Below are positions 1 through 7,755 of a stretch of DNA of 64,000 bases, piece after piece. A program made the translations under genes and the position numbers. Source of the stretch: Palsa-461 sp036844945 (lineage in GTDB: Bacteria; Actinomycetota; Acidimicrobiia; Acidimicrobiales; RAAP-2); the NCBI GenBank assembly GCA_036844945.1, contig DAIUEV010000002.1, positions 54,568 to 118,567 of the forward strand. The letters run 5' to 3'. The notes under the pieces were generated by a model. The model had not been told where the DNA came from. It searched no databases and was given only the letters and a program-made list of their open reading frames with translations. How positions within the stretch are numbered: position 1 is the first letter of the stretch; each line of letters begins with the position of its first letter.

Positions 1-56
1 CCGGTTTGGCCTACCCGGAGGGAGTGCTCAGTCTGAAGGCTGAGGGAGCGGCAACC

Positions 57-233
57 TCACCGTGCGTCTGGGATGCGCCGATAGCACGCCTTCAGATGCG
101 CGAAGTCAAGGCGCGCCTTCACGGGCGCCCATGACTCCGACGAGCTCCGGAAACCGTGTACGAACACGAGGACCTGGCTGCCATCGTGGCCATCGGCGTC
201 GTAGAAGACGGTCTGATCGGCAACAGGAACACC
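57..233 (-). pseudogene. Remnant of an alpha/beta-hydrolase N-terminus
   Basis: One minus-strand frame reads as the first strand and oxyanion region of an alpha/beta-hydrolase: a segment with TVFYDADG is followed by VLVFVHGFRSSSESW, in which HGF is the usual HG-x motif after strand 3. About 15 residues later the frame loses resemblance and stops at 57. There is no nucleophile elbow (G-x-S-x-G) and no in-frame ATG or GTG close to the start of the similarity. I read it as a decayed 5' fragment. The rest of 1-295 shows nothing else convincing; the window edge cuts whatever lies to the left. Confidence 0.45.
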
Positions 234-295
234 GGCATTCAGGGAAGGGGAACCGCCGGTGTACGCATGGCGGCCGGCCCGCGGGATGATGTCGC

Positions 296-592
296 ATGAT
301 CCTGGAACACGCGGTGCTCGACGTGCGGGAGGGGTCCGCAACCGAATTCGAGGCGGCCTTCCACGCGGCGACGCCGATCATCGCCGCGGCCTCGGGGTTC
401 CGCTCGCTGCGGCTCGAGCGCTGCCTGGAACGAACCGACTGCTATGTGCTGCTGGTCGAGTGGGACTCGGTCGAGGACCACGAGATCGGGTTCCGAGGGT
501 CCCCCGCCTATGAGGAGTGGCGGCGGCGGCTGCACCACTTCTACCCCTCCAGGCCGCTCGTCGAGCATTTCGAGACGGTGATCCGAAGTTAG
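296..592 (+). CDS. Antibiotic biosynthesis monooxygenase (ABM) domain protein
   Basis: A 98-residue single-domain protein of the dimeric alpha/beta-barrel ABM family, which includes quinol/heme monooxygenases and many uncharacterised stress proteins. The N-terminal strand (ILEHAVLDV), the central FRSLRLERCLE and YVLLVEWDSVEDHE strand-helix units and the C-terminal PLVEHFETV strand follow the family order, and the length is typical. Start is ATG 296 with a weak GGGATGATG upstream. The gene stands alone: a decayed hydrolase lies upstream and the metal-transport operon converges from the right. Substrate cannot be told from the sequence. Confidence 0.75.
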   Translation: MILEHAVLDVREGSATEFEAAFHAATPIIAAASGFRSLRLERCLERTDCYVLLVEWDSVEDHEIGFRGSPAYEEWRRRLHHFYPSRPLVEHFETVIRS

Positions 593-728
593 ACGCCGAC
601 CATCGTGCGGGGTCGAAGCCGGCGCGGGCGGGTCCTGGCTGCGGACCAACGGGTCATCTGACCACCGACCTCGCTGTGCCCTGGTCGGCAGGATTAGCCA
701 GAGTCGCTTGGTCCCGATCGCCGTGCCG

Positions 729-1526
729 TCACCTCCCGTGGGCTTGCTGCCGGCTGGTCCACGCCCGCCCGACGATGTAGGCGAATGCGCTGGTGGCGCC
801 TACGAAGAAGCCGATGGGGAGGTTCGATTCGTAGGAGACCGCGATCGCGATCCAAACGGTGACGAGCGCGAACAGCACTGAGAGGCCGATCGCCACCGGG
901 GGACGGTCGGTGAAGGACCGGGCGGCCGCGGGCGGGCCGATGAGCAGGCTGAAGATGAGGAGGGAGCCCACGACCGGGACGGCCATGGTGGTCACCAGCG
1001 CCAGCACAACCAGAAAGGCCAGGTCCATCACCTTGGTGTTGATTCCGCGGGCTTCCGCGACGTCGGGGGCGACCGAGGAGAGCATCAGCGGCCGGTACAG
1101 GACACTGACGGCCAGGATGCACACCGCGGCGATGACCGCGGTCGGTGCCAGCTTGCTGGCGGAAACCCCGAGGACCTCGCCGAAGAGCAGGGAGAAGATC
1201 TCGGGGGCGTACTCGCTCGTGCGCGACAGAAACAGGTCGCCGAGAGCCAGCATCAAAACGATCGTGAGGGCGGTGGCCACGTCGCTGCGGGCGCGCCGGC
1301 CCAGGCCGGCGATCATCCCGGCCCCAGCCAAAGAGAACACCCCGAGGCCGACGATGGTGTTGGCCCCGATCAGGAAGGCCCCCGCCGCTCCGGCGAAGGC
1401 CCCATTGGGCAGGGAGTGCGCGGCGAAGGCCGCGCCGCGCAGCACGGTGAAGAACCCGACCACGCCGGCCACGATGGCCACGATCGTGGCCGCCTCCCAG
1501 GCGTTGATCATGAAGCTGGCGAACAT
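729..1526 (-). CDS. znuB: Metal ABC transporter permease, ABC-3 family (second copy)
   Basis: A 265-residue polytopic inner-membrane permease of the ZnuB/MntB (ABC-3) family, about eight hydrophobic segments. The family landmarks are visible: VVGFFTVLRG near the N-terminus, a GEVLGVS region and the conserved VVGSLLIFSLLIGPPAAAR stretch that faces the ATPase. Start ATG 1526 overlaps the stop of the upstream permease (TGATG) and has GAGGTGG four to five bases upstream, so translation is probably coupled. It is the last gene of the znuA-C-B-B operon. Two different permease genes suggest a heterodimeric channel, as known for some Mn/Zn importers. Confidence 0.88.
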   Translation of the reverse strand: MFASFMINAWEAATIVAIVAGVVGFFTVLRGAAFAAHSLPNGAFAGAAGAFLIGANTIVGLGVFSLAGAGMIAGLGRRARSDVATALTIVLMLALGDLFLSRTSEYAPEIFSLLFGEVLGVSASKLAPTAVIAAVCILAVSVLYRPLMLSSVAPDVAEARGINTKVMDLAFLVVLALVTTMAVPVVGSLLIFSLLIGPPAAARSFTDRPPVAIGLSVLFALVTVWIAIAVSYESNLPIGFFVGATSAFAYIVGRAWTSRQQAHGR

Positions 1527-2452
1527 CAGGCCACCTCGAACGGCTGGACGACCCCTCCGCGATCGCTGGTCGTCGCTCGTCGGCGATCCGTTCGGAGGCG
1601 CGAGACGACCCCCGAGGCGAAGTAGACGACGAAGATGACGGCCACGATGCAGAAGCTCACCGGCCAGCCGTTCCCGCCGGCCCAGACCGTGCTGTCGTAG
1701 GCGATCAGGGTCCCCACCCAGCAGGCCAACACGCCGACCGTGGCGGCAACCGCGATGGCGACCCCAGTGCGGGTGGCTAAGCGCAGGGCGATGGCGGCCG
1801 GTCCGACCAAAAGAGCCGTCGAGAGGATGGCCCCGATCGTGATCGCGGACATCGACACGGCCAAGGCGAGCGCCAGGAGGTAGCCGCCGCCGACCAGCCG
1901 GACGGGCACCCGGCGCGCCGCGGCCAGCTCGTAGCTCACCGAGCTGAGGAGGAGGGGCCGGTACAGGACGGCGATCAGAGCGACCGAGGCGATGCCAAGG
2001 ACGACCATAGGGATCGTGATGCCGGGCGGCAACGTGAAGATCGACCCGAACAGCACGTTCACCGTGGCCCCGGTGGTGCTCGAGCTGATGGTGTCCTCGT
2101 AGAGGAATAGGGCCGCCAGCCCCAGCGAGGCGCCGAGCACGATGCCGGTGGCCAGGTCGCGCCCTCGGGGCTTGCGGATGCCGATGAGCTCCATGACACC
2201 GGCAGCGACCACGTTGAAGGCAACGAACCCGGAGAGGGTGGACGCTCCGACCAGGACCGCGGCGGAGCCGCCGGCGGTGCCGATGTCGGAGAGCGCGTGC
2301 CCGGCGAACGATTGGCCCCGGATGACCGTGAACACTCCCACGATGCCCGAGACGACCGCCGCGAGCGCGCCCACGACCAGAGCGACCCGGACCGGTTCGG
2401 AGGAGAAGAAACCCGGCTCGAACAGCGAGGACCAGGAGAGCGCGACGAGCAT
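1526..2452 (-). CDS. znuB: Metal ABC transporter permease, ABC-3 family (first copy)
   Basis: A 308-residue ABC-3 family permease with eight or so transmembrane segments. GVFTVIRGQSFAGHALSDIG and the later GAILSTALLVGPAAIALRLA stretch are family landmarks. ATG 2452 is chosen because it overlaps the ATPase stop (TGATG) and has GGTGGG just upstream; an in-frame GTG at 2461 would add three residues. The C-terminus has an extra basic tail (about 25 residues after the last helix) that the second permease lacks. Together with the neighbouring permease it should form the membrane pathway for the metal delivered by the binding protein at 3330-4304. Confidence 0.88.
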   Translation of the reverse strand: MLVALSWSSLFEPGFFSSEPVRVALVVGALAAVVSGIVGVFTVIRGQSFAGHALSDIGTAGGSAAVLVGASTLSGFVAFNVVAAGVMELIGIRKPRGRDLATGIVLGASLGLAALFLYEDTISSSTTGATVNVLFGSIFTLPPGITIPMVVLGIASVALIAVLYRPLLLSSVSYELAAARRVPVRLVGGGYLLALALAVSMSAITIGAILSTALLVGPAAIALRLATRTGVAIAVAATVGVLACWVGTLIAYDSTVWAGGNGWPVSFCIVAVIFVVYFASGVVSRLRTDRRRATTSDRGGVVQPFEVA

Positions 2453-3333
2453 CAGGCCCACCCCAAGAAGGGGTCGGCGTCATCAGGATGGTGGGCCTGA
2501 TGCTCGGCGCCGGAGACCACCAGCACGCGGCCCGCGACGTGAATCACCTCGACGTGGTGGCCGTAGAGCGCGCTGAGGGTGTCGGTGCGGACCACCTGCT
2601 CTGTCGTACCCGACGCCGCCCGGCCTTCGGCGAGGTAGACGACGCGGTCCATGACGGGCAGCAATGGGTTCATGTCGTGTGCGGAGAGCAGGATCGCGAT
2701 CTGGTGTTCGGCCGCGATCCGGGCTAGGAGCTGCACTACCTCGGCAGCGGAGCGGATGTCGAGGTTGGCCAACGGCTCGTCGAGCAGCAGCAGCTTCGGT
2801 CGGCAGATGAGCGCCTGGGCGATCATGACCCGCTGCTGCTCGCCACCTGACAGGTTCCCGATGCGGGCGTCCGCGAACTGAGTCGCTCCGACCGCGTCGA
2901 GCATCTCTTCGACGGCGAGACGGCGCTGCGTTCCTGGTCGGGAGATTCCGAAGCGGTGCCCGTCGAGACCGAGCCCCACTAAGTCCCGGGCCCGCAGCGG
3001 CATGTCCGCCTCGAGGACGATCTTCTGGGGCACGTAACCGATCTGGGGGCTTCGCCGCGTGTGGGTCCCGCCGCTCACCTCGATCCGGCCGCTGCTCGGG
3101 TTGATTAGGCCGAGGATCACCCGCAACAACGTCGTCTTACCGGCGCCGTTCGAGCCGATGAGCCCACAGAACTCGCCGCCCTCGACCGAGAACGACACCC
3201 GGTCGAGAACCCGTCGGCCTCCGAGCGACACGCTCACGTCCTCGACCCGGAGAACCGGTTCGGCGACGCCGCCGGTGATATCTCGGAACGGCGGGCCTCC
3301 GGTTGACGCCACGGGGTCAGTCGTCACAATCAC
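2452..3333 (-). CDS. znuC: Metal ABC transporter ATP-binding protein
   Basis: A 293-residue cytoplasmic ABC ATPase. Walker A GSNGAGKTT is at about residues 60-68, the Q-loop VPQK near 101-104, the signature LSGGEQQR at 161-168 and Walker B LLLLDEP at 181-187, followed by the H-loop in LLSAHDMNPL. It carries about 25 extra N-terminal residues before the first strand and a longer C-terminal extension than E. coli ZnuC. Start is GTG 3333, which overlaps the stop of the binding protein by GTGA. It energises import of Zn2+ or Mn2+ with the two downstream permeases. Confidence 0.9.
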   Translation of the reverse strand: MIVTTDPVASTGGPPFRDITGGVAEPVLRVEDVSVSLGGRRVLDRVSFSVEGGEFCGLIGSNGAGKTTLLRVILGLINPSSGRIEVSGGTHTRRSPQIGYVPQKIVLEADMPLRARDLVGLGLDGHRFGISRPGTQRRLAVEEMLDAVGATQFADARIGNLSGGEQQRVMIAQALICRPKLLLLDEPLANLDIRSAAEVVQLLARIAAEHQIAILLSAHDMNPLLPVMDRVVYLAEGRAASGTTEQVVRTDTLSALYGHHVEVIHVAGRVLVVSGAEHQAHHPDDADPFLGWA

Positions 3334-4304
3334 AGGTGCTGGGTGGAGGCACCGGTGGTGATGGCCTTCTTTATCGAGTTGAGCTCGGCCACCATCCAGG
3401 TCTGGTAGTCGTAGCCGGGCACCGGCATCGTCTCGTACACCCCGACCACTGGCACACCGGCGGAGAGCGCGGTCTGGCGGATGGAGTCGGTGAGCGAGTC
3501 GGTGACCTGCTGGTTGTAGCAGAACACCTTGACCTGATGCTTGGTGAAGAACCCCTTCTCCAAGGAGACATCCTGCGGAGTGGGATCGGTGCCGTTCATG
3601 ATGTCGGCCTGGAACTGAAACGGGGTCAGGTTGTTGATCCCCATGGCGGTCAAGAGGTAGTCGGCGACCGGCTCGGTTGTCGCCGCGGTCGTCCCGGCGT
3701 ACTTGGCCTTGAAGGCGGCAATGGCGTTGAACCAGGGCTGGAGCGAAGCCACGAACTTGGTCTCGTTGGCGTGGAAGGTCGACGCGTGGGCCGGGTCGAG
3801 CTTGGACAGATCGCTGGCCAGCGCTTTCGCCACCGCCGGCATCGTCCTCGGGCTGTACCAGAGGTGCGGGTTCGCCGTGCTGTCCGGCAGCCCCAGCAAA
3901 TGCTGCACGTTGATCACCTTGCGAGCCGAGTTCGGCGACGCCGAGGCAAGCGTACCCATGAAGGTGTCGTAACCGACCCCGTTCTCGATCAGCAGGTTGG
4001 CGTTGGCGATCTTCTGGCCGACGCTCGGCGTGGCCTCATAGGTGTGCGGATCAGTGTTGGGGTTCGAGTCCACCGAATACACGCTCACGTACTTGCCGCC
4101 TATCTGTGACGCAACGTTCCCGTACTCGTTCTCTCCCGCCACCACCGCCACAGTGCTCGTGCTGTTCGCCGCGGCGGGCGTCGACAATGCACCCCACCCG
4201 GCGGTCGTCAGCACCGCCCCGAGCCCGACCATCCCCGCGGCCCCCTTCGCGAATCTGACGATCGTCCTCCGGTCCTTTCTGTCGGTCTTCGGCGTCGTCG
4301 ACAT
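3330..4304 (-). CDS. znuA: Metal ABC transporter substrate-binding protein (ZnuA/MntC family)
   Basis: A 324-residue exported binding protein of the cluster A-I family. An N-terminal signal with a basic RKDRR stretch and a hydrophobic core precedes AAA at about residue 47; no lipobox Cys is seen. Candidate metal ligands are His87 (TDPHTYE), His147 (NPHLWY) and Glu211 (TTEPVADYLL). The third position is His in E. coli ZnuA and Glu in PsaA/MntC-type proteins, and the long His-rich loop of ZnuA is absent. Context (alpha5-type ArsR, Zur, His-rich protein) argues for zinc, but manganese cannot be excluded. It is the first gene of the minus-strand operon. Confidence 0.88.
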   Translation of the reverse strand: MSTTPKTDRKDRRTIVRFAKGAAGMVGLGAVLTTAGWGALSTPAAANSTSTVAVVAGENEYGNVASQIGGKYVSVYSVDSNPNTDPHTYEATPSVGQKIANANLLIENGVGYDTFMGTLASASPNSARKVINVQHLLGLPDSTANPHLWYSPRTMPAVAKALASDLSKLDPAHASTFHANETKFVASLQPWFNAIAAFKAKYAGTTAATTEPVADYLLTAMGINNLTPFQFQADIMNGTDPTPQDVSLEKGFFTKHQVKVFCYNQQVTDSLTDSIRQTALSAGVPVVGVYETMPVPGYDYQTWMVAELNSIKKAITTGASTQHL

Positions 4305-4357
4305 GGCGTCTAATCCCTTCCAAGTTCGAGGTAAAAGCGCGCTCCCTCAGGAGCTTG

Positions 4358-4475
4358 TCTGGATTGGTTTCAGGTAACCGTAGCGTATCTGGAATGGTTG
4401 CAAATACACGACGGAGAAGGCTTTCGTCTCGGATCCATGGCTTGCTCCTTATATAAGGAAGAGCTAATGTATTTG
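4358..4475. promoter_or_regulatory. Divergent znuA/arsR control region with direct and inverted repeats
   Basis: The 173-bp gap between znuA and arsR is AT-richer than its surroundings. TCTGGATTGGTT (4358-4369) recurs as TCTGGAATGGTT (4388-4399), 30 bp or about three helical turns apart. TGTATTTG occurs on the plus strand at 4468-4475 and on the minus strand at 4401-4408. These are reasonable candidate binding sites for the ArsR and Zur proteins encoded alongside. I could not recognise a canonical Zur box, so which protein binds which repeat is open. Confidence 0.4.
4446..4459. promoter_or_regulatory. Perfect 14-bp AT-rich palindrome upstream of arsR (candidate operator)
   Basis: TCCTTATATAAGGA is a perfect palindrome ending 18 bp before the arsR GTG. 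ArsR/SmtB proteins bind such short dyads, and the position suits autorepression. The AGGAAGAG at its right edge could also serve as a somewhat distant ribosome-binding site, in which case repressor binding and translation signals share the same bases. Confidence 0.45.
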
Positions 4476-4477
4476 GC

Positions 4478-4795
4478 GTGGTTAACACAGAGGTGACTGA
4501 CCGGTTGGCCGGAGCGGTGGGTCTGCTCAAGGCCCTGGCGTCGGACATTCGTTTGGCCACGGTCGTCGAGCTCTGCGAGGGGCCTCGTTGCGTGCACGAG
4601 TTACAGGCGTCGCTCGACGTCTGCGGGCGGGCGGTGAGCCAGCCACTGTTGTCACAGCACCTCAAGGTCCTGCGCCAAGCCGGCCTGGTCACGACCACCC
4701 GGCGCGGTACCGAGATCACCTACCAACTTGCCGACGCCCACGTCGGTCACATCGTCAACGACGCCATCCGCCACTCCCAGGAGGAACAACCATGA
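4478..4795 (+). CDS. ArsR/SmtB-family metal sensor with alpha5-type zinc site
   Basis: A 105-residue winged-helix repressor. The recognition helix is in RAVSQPLLSQHLKVLRQAGLV (residues about 51-71, given here in part as SQPLLSQHLK). The C-terminal helix shows Asp86-x-His88, ten residues, His99-x2-Glu102, matching the alpha5 D-x-H / H-x2-E (or H) site of SmtB and CzrA-type Zn/Co sensors. Start GTG 4478 is assumed; GTG 4493 is an alternative and no strong Shine-Dalgarno sequence decides. Its stop overlaps the His-rich gene (ATGA). It probably represses this divergent metal region and is released by zinc. Confidence 0.85.
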   Translation: MVNTEVTDRLAGAVGLLKALASDIRLATVVELCEGPRCVHELQASLDVCGRAVSQPLLSQHLKVLRQAGLVTTTRRGTEITYQLADAHVGHIVNDAIRHSQEEQP

Positions 4796-5088
4796 CCACT
4801 ACCCACCTCGAGCACGCCGACCACGCCCACGTCCACGGTGACGGCTGCGGCCATGTCGCGGTCCCCCACGGCGATCACGTCGACTACATCCACGACGGGC
4901 ACCTTCACGCCGCCCACGACGGGCACTTCGACGAGTGCATCACCGAGGGCCACACCGAACACCCTGGACACGATCACACCCACGGGGAAGCCTGCGGACA
5001 TGTCGCCGTCCCCCACGACGATCACGTCGACTACCTACACGACGGGCATCGCCATGCCTCCCACGACGGCCATTGGGACGACCACTGA
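4792..5088 (+). CDS. Histidine-rich metal-binding protein with internal duplication
   Basis: A 98-residue cytoplasmic protein with 27 histidines (28%). Two copies of a module with the pattern C-G-H-V-A-V-P-H-x-D-H-V-D-Y-x-H-D-G-H occupy about residues 19-45 and 68-94. Related actinobacterial proteins with one module are often labelled 'zinc transporter permease', but there is no hydrophobic segment here, so metal storage or chaperoning is more plausible. ATG 4792 overlaps the arsR stop by four bases and has GGAGGA upstream. It lies between the zinc sensor and the Fur-family regulator, so it is likely derepressed by high zinc. Confidence 0.8.
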   Translation: MTTTHLEHADHAHVHGDGCGHVAVPHGDHVDYIHDGHLHAAHDGHFDECITEGHTEHPGHDHTHGEACGHVAVPHDDHVDYLHDGHRHASHDGHWDDH

Positions 5089-5105
5089 GCCCCCGTACAG
5101 ACGCA

Positions 5106-5540
5106 ATGGTGATCGCTGCCGACGCTGAGGGTCAGCCGCGTAGGGCGCCCCAAGAGCGCTCGACGCGGCAAAAGCGCGCCCTCGCCGCCGTCTTAGAAGC
5201 CTCCGACGGGTTCCGCTCCGCTCAAGAACTCCACGCCGAACTCCAAGCCCACGGCGAGAACGTCGCGCTCACCACCGTCTACAACCAAGTGCGGGCACTC
5301 GCCGATGCCGGCGAGCTCGACGCCCTACGAAGCGACGATGGCGAAACTCGTTACCGTCGCTGCGCCACCGGCGAGCACCACCACCACCTCGTCTGCCGCC
5401 ACTGCGGCAGCGCAATCGAAGTCGAAGGACCAGAGGTCGAACGGTGGGCCACGAGGACTGGCAACGAGCACGGTTTTATCGACGTCACCCATACCGTCGA
5501 GATCATCGGCACCTGCCCTGATTGCGCATCCCCTAGCTGA
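5106..5540 (+). CDS. zur: Fur-family transcriptional regulator, Zur type
   Basis: A 144-residue Fur superfamily repressor. The winged helix covers about residues 20-85 (TRQKRALAAVL ... TTVYNQVRALADAGELD). The metal-binding half has HHHH at 91-94, Cys97-x2-Cys100 and Cys137-x2-Cys140, the two CxxC pairs of the structural zinc site. Genomic context with the znu operon and ArsR sensor favours Zur over Fur or PerR. Start ATG 5106 lies 17 bp after the His-rich gene; GTG 5109 is also possible. It should shut down the importer when zinc is sufficient. Confidence 0.87.
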   Translation: MVIAADAEGQPRRAPQERSTRQKRALAAVLEASDGFRSAQELHAELQAHGENVALTTVYNQVRALADAGELDALRSDDGETRYRRCATGEHHHHLVCRHCGSAIEVEGPEVERWATRTGNEHGFIDVTHTVEIIGTCPDCASPS

Positions 5541-5543
5541 CCG

Positions 5544-5720
5544 ATGCAGGCAGTACACGCGCTGTCGGTCGGCCTCCTCCTCACCCTCGTGGGCTTCTTC
5601 ATCACGAGCCTCCCCTTCTTTGCCTGCGGGGATGACCAGGGTGCTCACGGGTCTCGCCGCACGACGCCGCACGGCGGTCTGAGCGCCTGGCGCCCCCATT
5701 GCGCTCGTCCCGGACACTAG
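5544..5720 (+). CDS. Possible small single-span membrane protein
   Basis: A 58-codon frame starts at ATG 5544, three bases after the zur stop. Residues 5-28 form one strongly hydrophobic segment (ALSVGLLLTLVGFFI continuing to LPFFAC), followed by a basic, His- and Arg-containing tail. No clear ribosome-binding site is present; translation could be coupled to zur. It might be a real small membrane protein or a chance hydrophobic frame. I do not recognise a family. Confidence 0.3.
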   Translation: MQAVHALSVGLLLTLVGFFITSLPFFACGDDQGAHGSRRTTPHGGLSAWRPHCARPGH

Positions 5721-5731
5721 GGACGACCACC

Positions 5732-6250
5732 GTGCACGACCGCCTCCGCTCGCTCTTCACCTTCCCCAACCCGGTCAACGAGCTGGCCGCGCGCACCGTG
5801 GCGGCCGGGGTGGTCGTGATGGCGACGGTGGCGGTCGCCGCCGGCGTGCCGTGGATGCTGGTGCCGATCGCCTACGGGTTCTGGGCCCGGGTGCTCACCG
5901 GGCCGACCCTGAGCCCGCTCGGCCAGCTCGCCACCCGGGTGGTTGTGCCGGCCCTCGGGTGGGCGCCCCGGCCGACCCCCGGGCCTCCGAAGCGGTTCGC
6001 CCAGGCGATGGGGGCGGCGATGAGCACCGCCGCGGTCGCCCTCTGGGCCACCGCCGGATGGTCGGTGGCCCGGTATGTCCTGGTGCCGCTGATCGTGGCG
6101 GCCCTCCTCGAGTCGGCCCTCGGTCTGTGCCTCGGCTGCCGGGTGTTCGCGCTGCTGATGCGGGCCGGGGTCATCCCCGAGCGGGTCTGCCGGGAGTGCG
6201 CCGACCTCGGGTGGCGCCAGCGCGACCTGGCCGGCGGACCGGCAGGCTGA
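5732..6250 (+). CDS. DUF4395 integral membrane protein
   Basis: A 172-residue protein of the DUF4395 family. It begins with the family signature FPNPVNELAART, has four hydrophobic segments, and ends with the characteristic LCLGCRVF motif plus a further Cys pair (CRECAD). In other actinobacteria such proteins sit near thioredoxin or sulfurtransferase genes; none is adjacent here. GTG 5732 is preferred because the similarity begins within ten residues of it; a TTG at 5699 would add eleven residues unlike the family. Function unknown; the CxxC suggests a redox or sulfur role. Confidence 0.82.
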   Translation: MHDRLRSLFTFPNPVNELAARTVAAGVVVMATVAVAAGVPWMLVPIAYGFWARVLTGPTLSPLGQLATRVVVPALGWAPRPTPGPPKRFAQAMGAAMSTAAVALWATAGWSVARYVLVPLIVAALLESALGLCLGCRVFALLMRAGVIPERVCRECADLGWRQRDLAGGPAG

Positions 6251-6367
6251 GCCGGCAGATCGACCGGCCCGCCTCGCGCCAGGGTTTGTGGAGCGCCCCG
6301 GCGCAGGGGCTCGGCATGGTCGGCCGCCGACCAGACGGCTGCCCGCACTCGGCCGTCACCGCGGCCG

Positions 6368-6409
6368 CGGCTCGAACGACGCCCGCCCGAGCGACCATGG
6401 TTCGAGCCG
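6368..6409. terminator. Inverted repeat between convergent genes, likely bidirectional terminator
   Basis: CGGCTCGAAC (6368-6377) and GTTCGAGCCG (6400-6409) are perfect 10-bp arms around a 22-nt loop, placed between the DUF4395 gene and the converging livK-like gene. There is no U-tract, as is common in high-GC actinobacteria. Confidence 0.5.
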
Positions 6410-6420
6410 TCAGGTCGCGG

Positions 6421-7638
6421 TTAGGAGTGTGGCGGCGTGACGCAGTCGGGCTTGAGACCGTAGGGCGTCGTGAACTTGCTGCCCTGAGCCTTGATCCAGA
6501 ACCAGCAGTGGACCGGGTTGGGCACGCCCTTCTTGTAGGTGAGCGGCGGCGCCATCCCGTTCAGGGTCTGGTTGTGGAACGTGTAGAGGCCCTTGTAGAT
6601 CTCGGCCGTCGTGATCGGGCTGCTCGACCCGGCGTTGGCCGCCTTCACCGCCTGGGCCAGCACCAGTCCCGTGATCCAGTTCTGGATGGTGCCGTCGGTG
6701 TAGTTGGAGTTGGTCAGCGTCGCTGGGTAGTACTTCTTCATCGCGTTGACGAAGGTCTTTACGCCGGGAACGGCCGTGTCGAAGTAGGGGACGTCGTCCT
6801 CGGCGCCCAAGAAGTGGTTCTGGAAGCCCGGCGAGACGGGGAATGCGCCAGAGATCGCGGCACCGCCCGCCACGTACCAGGGGTTGTAGCCCTGCGTGAC
6901 GCAGTTCTGCCCGACCCGCTCGGCCACGAAGGCCGCGTCGGCGACGTTCAGCACCTGCACGCCGGCCTGCTTGGCCGCCAGGCACTGCGCGGTGTAGTTA
7001 GGCGCTGAGTAGGAGATCGAAGAAACGTAGCCGACGGTCAGTCCGTAGGCCTTGGCGTCGGCCCGGAATGACGGCACCCCCTGCTGGCAGACCGTCGATT
7101 CGGCGCAATAGAACTGGCCGACGTTCTTGAGACCGATCTTCTTGGCTGCGGCCATGTAGAAGAGGAAGTAGGTGTCCACAGTCTCCCCCGGGGTGAACCA
7201 GTTCGGGTCGCTCAGGAACAGGTCCGAGGTGGACGAGCCGCCGATCACCGGGATGTGGTGCTGGTCGACGAACGATGCGAACGCGGTGTCGCCCTGGGAG
7301 TCGTCGAGGAGGACCGAGATGTGGTCCTGCGTGACCATCTGCTCGACGTTGGTCAGCGCGGTGCCCGGGTTGGCGGCGTCATCCTTCAGGACGACGCTGA
7401 TCTGGTGGCCGTTCAGCCCCCCGTGCGCATTCTCGTATTTGGCCCAGGCCTCGAACCCGGGCGGGCTCACGGCGATGCCGGGCCCGAGCGGCCCGGTGCA
7501 GCTACAGGCGATGCCGATCGTGATCGGCGCCCCCGTCGCGGCGCCAGCGGTCGAGCCGGAACCGACCCCGATCAGTTGGCCGCTCAGGACGAACAGCGAG
7601 CTGGCGGCGAGTAGCAACCGGTATCCAAGTGTGCGCAC
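6421..7638 (-). CDS. Branched-chain amino-acid type ABC transporter, substrate-binding protein
   Basis: A 405-residue exported type I periplasmic binding protein of the LivK/amide family. A signal peptide (RTLGYRLLLAASSLFVLSG) is followed by an Ala/Gly/Thr-rich stretch and then the first strand ITIGIACSCTG. ALTNVEQMVTQDHISVLLDD and the QGVPSFRADAKAYGLTV hinge region are typical. Several paired cysteines suggest disulfides. GTG 7638 is chosen since a G-rich site precedes it and the signal peptide starts there. It follows the ATPase by 117 bp, so it may be separately expressed. The ligand cannot be inferred and need not be an amino acid. Confidence 0.85.
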   Translation of the reverse strand: MRTLGYRLLLAASSLFVLSGQLIGVGSGSTAGAATGAPITIGIACSCTGPLGPGIAVSPPGFEAWAKYENAHGGLNGHQISVVLKDDAANPGTALTNVEQMVTQDHISVLLDDSQGDTAFASFVDQHHIPVIGGSSTSDLFLSDPNWFTPGETVDTYFLFYMAAAKKIGLKNVGQFYCAESTVCQQGVPSFRADAKAYGLTVGYVSSISYSAPNYTAQCLAAKQAGVQVLNVADAAFVAERVGQNCVTQGYNPWYVAGGAAISGAFPVSPGFQNHFLGAEDDVPYFDTAVPGVKTFVNAMKKYYPATLTNSNYTDGTIQNWITGLVLAQAVKAANAGSSSPITTAEIYKGLYTFHNQTLNGMAPPLTYKKGVPNPVHCWFWIKAQGSKFTTPYGLKPDCVTPPHS

Positions 7639-7755
7639 GAGACCCCCCGGCCCGACTCGATGGCTGAGTATCGAGAGCACAGACGCTACGCGGTGGTCAT
7701 GGAAGTGTCCAGGGATTGTCAAGTGCCGACGATGGCGACGGGCCGCATCGGCTGC

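Noticed and set aside
6396..6410. GGTTCGAGCC resembling a tRNA T-arm
   Set aside because: No acceptor stem, anticodon arm or CCA end can be built around it; it is one arm of the terminator-like inverted repeat.
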